Positions 58,834 to 64,000 of a DNA stretch of 64,000 nucleotides are shown in pieces. The notes under the pieces were generated by a model. The model was given only the letters and a program-made list of their open reading frames with translations. It did no database searches and was not told the DNA's origin. A program made the position numbers and the translations under genes. Source of the DNA: Roseomonas sp. CECT 9278. GTDB lineage: Bacteria; Pseudomonadota; Alphaproteobacteria; Acetobacterales; Acetobacteraceae. Position 1 is the stretch's first letter; each line of letters begins with the position of its first letter. Where the stretch lies: assembly GCF_918698155.1 (NCBI RefSeq), contig NZ_CAKKLX010000016.1, positions 1 through 64,000 on the forward strand, written 5' to 3'.

Positions 58834-61167
58834 ATGGCGAAGTTCGGCCTCAGCCAATCCATCCGCCGCGTCGAGGACCCGCGCCTGCTCAAGGGCGGCG
58901 GCAGCTACACCGACGACATGGCGGTGCCGGGCCAGGCGCAGGGCCATGTGCTGCGCAGCCCGCACGCGCATGCCCGCATCACCGCCATGGACACCGCCGC
59001 CGCCAAGGCGATGCCAGGCGTGCTCGGCGTCTGGACCGGGGCGGACCTGGCGGCCGCCGGCCTCGGCCACATGCCCTGCCTGGCGCCGGTGAAGTCCGTG
59101 GACGGCAAGCCCTGCTCCGAGACGCCGCGCCGCGCATTGGCCGAAGGCATGGTGCGCCATGTCGGCGACCCGGTCGCCTTCGTGGTGGCCGAGACGATCG
59201 GCCAGGCGCGCGACGCCGCCGAGGCGATCGTCGTCGACTACGACATCCTGCCGGCCGCGACCGACCTGGCCACGGCGACCAACCCCGGCCAGCCGCAGGT
59301 CTGGGATAGCGCGCCCAACAACACCTGCTTCGACTGGCATGTCGGCGACGCCGCCAAGACCGATGCGCTGATCAAGTCCGCCGCGCATGTCACGCGGCTG
59401 CGCGTGGTCAACAACCGCGTTGTGGTGGCCTCGATGGAGGCGCGCGCCGCGCTGGCGGATTACGACGCGGCGAAAAGCCACTGGACGCTGTCCACCAATA
59501 CCCAGGGCTCCTGGCTGGTGCGCAACATCCTGGCGGACGCCATCTTCAAGGTGCCCAAGGACAGCTTCCGCGTGGTCACGCCCGATGTCGGCGGCGGCTT
59601 CGGGATGAAGCTGTTCCTGTACCCCGAGCACGTGCTGACCTGCTTCGCCGCGCGCGAACTGAAGCGCGCGGTGAAATGGGCGTCGGAGCGGACCGAGGCC
59701 TTCCAGTCCGACACCCATGGCCGCGACAACATCACCATCGGCGAATTGGCGCTCGACAAGGATGGCAGGTTCCTCGCGCTGCGCACCAAGAACTGGGCCG
59801 GCATGGGCGCCTACCTGAACACCTTCGCGCCGTTCATCCCGACCGGGGCGGGCACCAAGGTGCTGGCCAGCGTGTATGATTTCCAGGCGATCCACGCGCA
59901 GGTGATCGGCGTGGTGACCAACACCGTGCCGGTCGATGCCTATCGCGGCGCCGGGCGGCCCGAGAGCAACTACCTGGTCGAACGCCTGATCGATACCGCG
60001 GCGCGCGAAGTGGGCATCGACCGCATCGAGATCCGCCGGCGCAACATGGTTCCGTCCAGCGCGATGCCCTACGTCTCCGCGATGGGGCAGCGCTACGATT
60101 CCGGCGAATTCGCCAAGCTGATGGACAGCGCGCTGGCGAACATCGACTGGGCCGGCTTCCCGGCCCGCCGCGCCGAGGCTGCGAAGCGGGGGAAGAAGCG
60201 CGGCATCGGCCTCGCCTACTACCTGGAAGCCACCGGCGGCGGGCCGACCGAGAACGCCGCGGTGAAGTTCACCGATGACGGCTACGTCGATGTCTATGTC
60301 GGCACGCAGTCGACCGGGCAGGGGCACGAGACCGCCTATGCCATGATGACCAGCCACGAGCTTGGCGTGCCGATCGACAAGGTGCGGATCAAGCAGGGCG
60401 ATTCCGACACGCTGCCCGATGGCGGCGGCACCGGCGGCGCACGCAGCCTGTATTCCGAAGGCCAGGCCATCCTGGTGACCACGGCGAGCGTGGTCGAGAA
60501 AGGCAAGCAGGCGGCGTCGGAGCACCTGGAGGCGTCCGTCGCCGACATCGAATTCGCGCCGCGCGCGGGCGGCTTCACCGTCGCCGGCACGGACCGGTCG
60601 GTCGGCATCATGGAACTGGCGGCGGCCCAGCGCAGGCGCGCCGCCGCCGGGATCGAGGCGACGCTGCTCGACGCCCAGGAAACCGCCGAGATCAAGGCGC
60701 ACACCTTCCCCAATGGCTGCCACGTGGCCGAGGTCGAGGTCGACCCCGAGACCGGCATCGTGAACATCCCGCGCTACATCGTGGTGGACGATGTCGGCCA
60801 TGCGCTGAACCCGCTGATCGTGCGCGGCCAGGTGCATGGCGGCGTCACCCAGGGCATCGGCCAGGCGCTGATGGAACGGACCGCCTTCGATGGCGACAGC
60901 GGGCAGCTGCTCTCGGCATCCTTCATGGACTACGCCCTGCCGCGCGCCGACGACCTGCCGTCGATCGACGTCGACCTGATCGAGGTGCTCTGCGAGACCA
61001 ACCCGATGGGCGTGAAGGGCGCGGGCGAGGCCGGCGCGGTGGGGTCGCCGCCCGCCGTGATCAATGCGCTGGTCGATGCGCTGGCCGATGCGGGCGTGGC
61101 CAGCATCGACATGCCGGCGACGCCGGAAACGGTGTGGAAGGCGCTCGCGGCCGCGCGCGCGGCCTAG
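58834..61167 (+). CDS. Molybdenum hydroxylase large subunit, CoxL/CO-dehydrogenase-like (form II type)
   Basis: This 777-residue xanthine-dehydrogenase-family molybdenum subunit begins LSQSIRRVEDPRLLKGGGSYTDD. It carries the cofactor motifs DVGGGFGMK, the active-site loop VDAYRGAGRPESNYLVE (AYRGAGR, the form II pattern, not the AYxCSFR of true CO dehydrogenase), TGQGHETAYAMM, PDGGGTGGARSLYSEG and the catalytic Glu in GVKGAGEAGAVGSPPAV. ATG 58834 has GGGAG upstream; ATG 58798 would add 12 residues. The FAD (CoxM) and Fe-S (CoxS) subunit genes are not adjacent. A repeat element and a bidirectional terminator follow. Confidence 0.92.
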   Translation: MAKFGLSQSIRRVEDPRLLKGGGSYTDDMAVPGQAQGHVLRSPHAHARITAMDTAAAKAMPGVLGVWTGADLAAAGLGHMPCLAPVKSVDGKPCSETPRRALAEGMVRHVGDPVAFVVAETIGQARDAAEAIVVDYDILPAATDLATATNPGQPQVWDSAPNNTCFDWHVGDAAKTDALIKSAAHVTRLRVVNNRVVVASMEARAALADYDAAKSHWTLSTNTQGSWLVRNILADAIFKVPKDSFRVVTPDVGGGFGMKLFLYPEHVLTCFAARELKRAVKWASERTEAFQSDTHGRDNITIGELALDKDGRFLALRTKNWAGMGAYLNTFAPFIPTGAGTKVLASVYDFQAIHAQVIGVVTNTVPVDAYRGAGRPESNYLVERLIDTAAREVGIDRIEIRRRNMVPSSAMPYVSAMGQRYDSGEFAKLMDSALANIDWAGFPARRAEAAKRGKKRGIGLAYYLEATGGGPTENAAVKFTDDGYVDVYVGTQSTGQGHETAYAMMTSHELGVPIDKVRIKQGDSDTLPDGGGTGGARSLYSEGQAILVTTASVVEKGKQAASEHLEASVADIEFAPRAGGFTVAGTDRSVGIMELAAAQRRRAAAGIEATLLDAQETAEIKAHTFPNGCHVAEVEVDPETGIVNIPRYIVVDDVGHALNPLIVRGQVHGGVTQGIGQALMERTAFDGDSGQLLSASFMDYALPRADDLPSIDVDLIEVLCETNPMGVKGAGEAGAVGSPPAVINALVDALADAGVASIDMPATPETVWKALAAARAA

Positions 61168-61262
61168 AGGATGCTGCGTTCGCTCGTGCTCACTTCGCAG
61201 GCTCTTGCCTGTTGTTTTCAGGGCATCTTCACGCGTTCAGATGATTCCATCTGAACGCGATC
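61168..61262 (+). repeat. 3' repeat element, copy C
   Basis: Copy C starts directly after the stop of the CoxL-like gene (CCTAGAGGATGCTGCG). It has CGTTCGCTCGTGCTCACTTCG, GGCTCTTGCC, CATCTTCAC and then perfect 11-bp arms CGCGTTCAGAT (61232-61242) and ATCTGAACGCG (61249-61259) around GATTCC. Read along the upstream gene, the order is the same as in copies A and B: stop codon, CG-rich stretch, CTCTTGC, CATCTTCAC, palindrome. Confidence 0.75.
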
Positions 61263-61288
61263 TGCGCCAAGCCTCCGGGCATGAAAAC

Positions 61289-61317
61289 GGGCGGCTCCCT
61301 CGCGGGGGCCGCCCTTT
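61289..61317. terminator. Bidirectional intrinsic terminator
   Basis: GGGCGGC and GCCGCCC form a 7-bp stem, extendable inside, followed by TTTCT on the plus strand; on the minus strand the stem is followed by GTTTTC. It lies between two converging genes (stops at 61167 and 61335) and should end transcripts from both sides. It is the clearest intrinsic terminator in the window. Confidence 0.8.
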
Positions 61318-61334
61318 CTGCGGCGCGCCGGCGG

Positions 61335-62021
61335 CTACTGCAGCGGCACGGTCACGTTGGTGACCTCGCACAGGTTCACATTGCGGCGTTCCTGCGGCTG
61401 GCCGCTGTCGTAGACGAAGCGGATGTCATACATGCAGGGGCCTTCCGGCAGGCGGATGGCGTAGACAGCGCCGGGCGCCACGGTATCCGCGCCGAGGCGA
61501 TCCGGGCCCCAGTTCTGGTCGGTGGCGAGCGAGGCGAAGACCTGCATCACCGTCTGCCGCCCCTGGTTCACCAGGTTGAAGGACGGGTTGCCGGTCGGCC
61601 CGCCGGCGGACGGCGGCGGACCCTGCGGGCGCTGCTGCGCCTGGGGGGGCTGCTGCGCCCCGCCCTGGCGCGCCTGGCTGCCGTCGAAGGGCAGGTCGGT
61701 CACGTTGCACAGGTTCAGGTTGCGGCGTTCCTCGGCCGGGCCGCCGGCGCGGTCATAGACCACGCGCACGTCGTACATGCATTCGCCCTGCGGCAGGCGG
61801 ACCACGAAGGACCGGCCCGCCGGCACCACGTTGTTGCCGAGCCTGTCCTGGCCCCAATTGCTGTCCGATGAGGGCGAGGCGTAGGCCTCGTAGATCGTGC
61901 GGCTGCTGCGGTTGACCAGGTTGAAGGACGGGTCGCCGGTCTGCGCCTCGGCCGGGGCGGAAAGCCCGCCCAGCGCCAGGAAAGCCGCGGCTGCGGCGGT
62001 GGCCAGGCGTCGCATGAGCAT
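61335..62021 (-). CDS. Exported protein with two copies of a Cys-containing domain
   Basis: This 228-residue protein has a signal peptide (RRLATAAAAAFLALGGLSAPAEAQ). Two similar domains of about 80 residues follow. The first starts DPSFNLVNRSSRTIYEAYAS, the second NPSFNLVNQGRQTVMQVFAS. Both then show NWG-x-DRLG, a V-x-PG turn, VRLPQGECMYDVRVVYD / IRLPEGPCMYDIRFVYD, ERRNLNLCNVTDLPF / ERRNVNLCEVTNVTV. Each copy has two cysteines that could form a disulfide. A Gln/Pro-rich linker joins them. I know single-domain relatives only as uncharacterised exported proteins of alphaproteobacteria. The role is unknown. Confidence 0.85.
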   Translation of the reverse strand: MLMRRLATAAAAAFLALGGLSAPAEAQTGDPSFNLVNRSSRTIYEAYASPSSDSNWGQDRLGNNVVPAGRSFVVRLPQGECMYDVRVVYDRAGGPAEERRNLNLCNVTDLPFDGSQARQGGAQQPPQAQQRPQGPPPSAGGPTGNPSFNLVNQGRQTVMQVFASLATDQNWGPDRLGADTVAPGAVYAIRLPEGPCMYDIRFVYDSGQPQERRNVNLCEVTNVTVPLQ

Positions 62022-62132
62022 GGTGCGCTCCTCCTCGATTGCCGGGCAGGGCGCCCGTCCGTTCCGCCGCTGAGGCTAGCCGAGGCCGGGCATCCGCGCC
62101 AACCGCCCGCGACCGATTCCCTGCGAAGCTCT

Positions 62133-62606
62133 TCAGTCCGGGCCGCCGCCCGCTTCGGCATCCAGCGCGGCGGCGCGGGTGGCGATATGGCGCAACGCTG
62201 CGTCCAGGGCAGCGCGTTGGTCCTCGGGCAGGCCGTCGGCGAGTTCCGCCTCCAGCGCGCGGGCACGAGGCACGATGGCGTCGAAGGTGGCGCGGCCCGA
62301 TGGCGTCAGGGCCAGCGGTTCCAGCCGCCGGTCGCCGCGATGCGCCACCCGCTTCACCAGCCGCCGCGCCAGCAGCCCGGCAACGGCGCGGCTGACCTTC
62401 GCCTTGTCCATGCCCGTGCGCGCGCGCACCGCGACCGCGCTGGCCCTGCCATCCGCCCCCACCACGGCCATCACCCGCCATTCGGCGATGGTCAGGCCGA
62501 ATTCGTCGGCGTAGCGCCGCGCGAACAGCCGCGACACCAGGTTGGAGGTCACCGACAGCCGATACGGCAGGAAGGCATCGAGGTCGAAGCTTGACATTGG
62601 TTCCAT
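62133..62606 (-). CDS. MarR-family transcriptional regulator
   Basis: This 157-residue winged-helix regulator has the dimer helix (FLPYRLSVTSNLVSRLFARRYADEFGLT), the DNA-reading part (IAEWRVMAVVGADGRASAVAVRARTGMDKAKVSRAVAGLLARRLV), the wing DRRLEPLALTPSGRATF and a C-terminal helix. The gene is divergent from the homogentisate-dioxygenase-like gene, with 44 bases between starts. A near-perfect 22-bp palindrome overlaps its own start region, which fits autoregulation and control of the divergent gene. ATG 62606 and ATG 62597 are both possible starts; the second has GGAA upstream. Confidence 0.9.
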   Translation of the reverse strand: MEPMSSFDLDAFLPYRLSVTSNLVSRLFARRYADEFGLTIAEWRVMAVVGADGRASAVAVRARTGMDKAKVSRAVAGLLARRLVKRVAHRGDRRLEPLALTPSGRATFDAIVPRARALEAELADGLPEDQRAALDAALRHIATRAAALDAEAGGGPD

Positions 62607-62619
62607 ATGAAACCAATTT
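62591..62619 (+). promoter_or_regulatory. Putative promoter of the homogentisate-dioxygenase-like gene
   Basis: TTGACA (62591-62596) is a perfect -35 hexamer. A 17-base spacer leads to CAATTT (62614-62619), a weak -10. Transcription would begin about 25 bases before ATG 62651. The MarR-type palindrome covers the whole spacer, so bound regulator would block polymerase. Confidence 0.45.
62596..62617. promoter_or_regulatory. MarR operator palindrome
   Basis: Arms ATTGGTT and AACCAAT flank the self-complementary centre CATATG, with only one mismatched pair over 22 bases. Such AT-richer palindromes are rare in this GC-rich window. It lies between the divergent MarR and dioxygenase genes, overlaps the MarR start codon region and sits between the -35 and -10 of the other gene. 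Confidence 0.65.
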
Positions 62620-62650
62620 GTCGGTCACGTCCAGCGCCGGAGGCCTCGCG

Positions 62651-63799
62651 ATGACGCGGCAATACATCCCCTTCCCCCGCAGCGAGGGGCTGACCTCCCG
62701 CCAGGCCCATGCCGACCTGCCCGACGGCACCTTCGAACGCGAACTGGGCAAGGAAGGCTTCTTCGGCCCGGCGACCCACATGCATCACCGCCACCCGCCG
62801 ACCGGCTGGACCTCGTGGGAGGGTCCGCTGCGCCCGCGCGCCTTCGACCTGGCCAAGGTCAACGCCGAGCACGCATCGCCCTGGGACGCGCCGGACATCC
62901 TGTTCAACGCCTCGGTCCGCCTGCGCCTGTGGCGCGCGCCGGCGCGCATGGACCACCTGGCGCGCAACGGCGACGGCGACGAATTGCTGTTCATCCACCA
63001 AGGTGCCGGCGACATCTTCTGCGACTACGGCCGGCTGCCCTTCCGCACCGGCGACTACGTGGTGCTGCCGCGATCGACCATGTGGCGCATGGAATGCGCC
63101 GCGCCGACGGTCGCGCTGCTGATCGAGGCGACGGGCTCCACCTACCAGCTCCCCGATCGCGGCATGGTCGGCAAGCACGCGGTGTTCGATCCCGCCATCC
63201 TCGCCACGCCGAAGCTGGACGACGCCTTCCGCGACCAGGCGCAGGGCGACTGGGCGGTGCGCATCAAGCGGCGCAACGCGATCTCGACCGTGACCTATCC
63301 GTTCAATCCGCTGGATGCGGTGGGCTGGCATGGCGACCTGTCACCGGTGCGCCTCAATATCGAGGACATCCGCCCGCTGATGTCCCACCGCTATCACCTG
63401 CCGCCGAGCGCCCACACCACCTTCGTGGCGAACCGCTTCGTCATCTGCACCTTCTGCCCGCGTCCGTTCGAGACCGATCCCGGCGCGCTGAAGGTGCCCT
63501 TCTTCCACAACAACGACGACTACGACGAGGTGCTGTTCTACCACGCGGGCGACTTCTTCTCGCGCGACAACATCCATGCGGGCATGATGACGCTGCATCC
63601 CTGCGGCTTCACCCACGGGCCGCACCCCAAGGCGCTGGGCAATGCCTTCACGCCGAAGAAGCCCGCCACCGACGAATACGCCGTGATGCTCGACACGCGC
63701 GATGCGCTCGAGATCGGCGAGGCCGCGCACAGTGTCGAATGGGGCGACTACGCCTATTCCTGGAAGGCCGGCCCGGCGCCCGCCAAGGCGGCGGAGTAG
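62651..63799 (+). CDS. Homogentisate 1,2-dioxygenase-like ring-cleavage enzyme
   Basis: This 382-residue cupin-type iron dioxygenase shows HHRHPPTGWTSWEGPLRPRAFD, FIHQGAGDIFCDYGRLPFRTGDYVVLPRST (first cupin) and the iron site FFHNNDDYDEVLFYHAGDFF with GMMTLHPCGFTHGPHPKAL (His, Glu, His). It would open the ring of homogentisate in tyrosine or phenylacetate breakdown, but it is shorter than the classic 430-440-residue HgmA and could act on a related substrate. ATG 62651 has GGAGG 7 bases upstream. No fumarylacetoacetase gene is adjacent. Control by the divergent MarR is likely. Confidence 0.87.
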   Translation: MTRQYIPFPRSEGLTSRQAHADLPDGTFERELGKEGFFGPATHMHHRHPPTGWTSWEGPLRPRAFDLAKVNAEHASPWDAPDILFNASVRLRLWRAPARMDHLARNGDGDELLFIHQGAGDIFCDYGRLPFRTGDYVVLPRSTMWRMECAAPTVALLIEATGSTYQLPDRGMVGKHAVFDPAILATPKLDDAFRDQAQGDWAVRIKRRNAISTVTYPFNPLDAVGWHGDLSPVRLNIEDIRPLMSHRYHLPPSAHTTFVANRFVICTFCPRPFETDPGALKVPFFHNNDDYDEVLFYHAGDFFSRDNIHAGMMTLHPCGFTHGPHPKALGNAFTPKKPATDEYAVMLDTRDALEIGEAAHSVEWGDYAYSWKAGPAPAKAAE

Positions 63800-63806
63800 C
63801 GCCGCT

Positions 63807-64000
63807 TCAGGTGAAGCGCCGCAGCGCCTGTTCCAGGGAGGACAGCGCGCTGCCCAGCGCCGCGCCCATCGCCTCGGCCGCCTGGTCCGGCGTCGGCGCC
63901 GCCGTGCCGGAGGCCAGCGGCGCCGTGCCGCTGCTCACCATCTGCCCGACCAGCCGGCTGCCGTTGCGCTCATCTACCAGCAGCAGCGTCAGTTCCGCGC
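63807..64000 (-). CDS. C-terminal end of an ABC-type transport auxiliary lipoprotein (PqiC-like), partial
   Basis: The minus-strand frame is open from the right edge to a TGA at 63807-63809, giving the last 63 residues. They read ELTLLLVDERNGSRLVGQMV, then a linker, then TPDQAAEAMGAALGSALSSLEQALRRFT. This is the usual end of the PqiC/YmbA-type auxiliary lipoproteins of Mce/MlaD lipid transporters (a beta strand with VD-x2-SG-like turn, then a long Ala-rich helix). With only the tail visible the family call is tentative. Confidence 0.55.
   Translation of the reverse strand, partial: AELTLLLVDERNGSRLVGQMVSSGTAPLASGTAAPTPDQAAEAMGAALGSALSSLEQALRRFT

Overview
The window is a very GC-rich chromosomal stretch with dense, tightly packed coding. 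Several traits point to an alphaproteobacterium of the Acetobacteraceae, close to Roseomonas-type genera. These are a NasT/NasS-controlled assimilatory nitrate operon, a full AapJQMP amino-acid importer, a roughly 1,556-residue NAD-glutamate dehydrogenase, a BKACE-type enzyme and several lone oxidoreductase subunits of Rhodospirillales type. The family call is inference from gene content and composition, because no rRNA gene is present. I saw no IS element, prophage, CRISPR array or tRNA.

Layout. (1) 1-11798, minus strand: one nitrate-assimilation unit. It reads nasT (ANTAR antiterminator), a structured leader, nasS (nitrate sensor), nrtA-nrtB-nrtD (nitrate ABC importer), an FAD reductase, nirA (siroheme nitrite reductase), an FNR/Fe-S reductase and nasA (molybdenum nitrate reductase, cut by the window edge). 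Most junctions are ATGA or TGATG overlaps. (2) 12055-17496: a YcbB-type L,D-transpeptidase, a tiny proline-rich lipoprotein, an Nfu Fe-S carrier, a nitroreductase, an exported unknown and an ornithine-cyclodeaminase-like enzyme. (3) 17699-22064: aapJQMP, with strong hairpins between cistrons. Kup and a small unknown follow.

(4) 24617-32630: about nine largely uncharacterised envelope genes. They include a PstS-like binding protein without a transporter, two related single-TM proteins, DUF4239-type and DUF6524-like membrane proteins, and a beta-carbonic-anhydrase domain. That last domain is fused to a helical module that also occurs alone 4 kb upstream. This is my best candidate for an undescribed system. 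(5) 32644-39269: a PolB-type exonuclease, an MFS carrier, a BKACE enzyme, a 59-residue membrane peptide, DUF1203, DUF4394, an OmpA-like protein and a JmjC/cupin oxygenase. (6) 39372-49492: gdh, a GMC oxidoreductase, a thioesterase, an HpaI-type aldolase, a DDAH-like hydrolase with an in-frame minisatellite, and a GlcD-type dehydrogenase. (7) 49497-64000: an MFS carrier, a PhnD-PhnE-PhnE importer with no ATPase, a tandem Usp, an RND pump pair, a lone CoxL-like subunit, a duplicated-domain exported protein, MarR with a divergent homogentisate-dioxygenase-like gene, and the end of a PqiC-like lipoprotein gene.

A recurrent 3' element starts at the stop codons of three unrelated genes (near 44050, 45725 and 61168). 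Its palindrome arms differ between copies but stay complementary, which suggests a selected hairpin.
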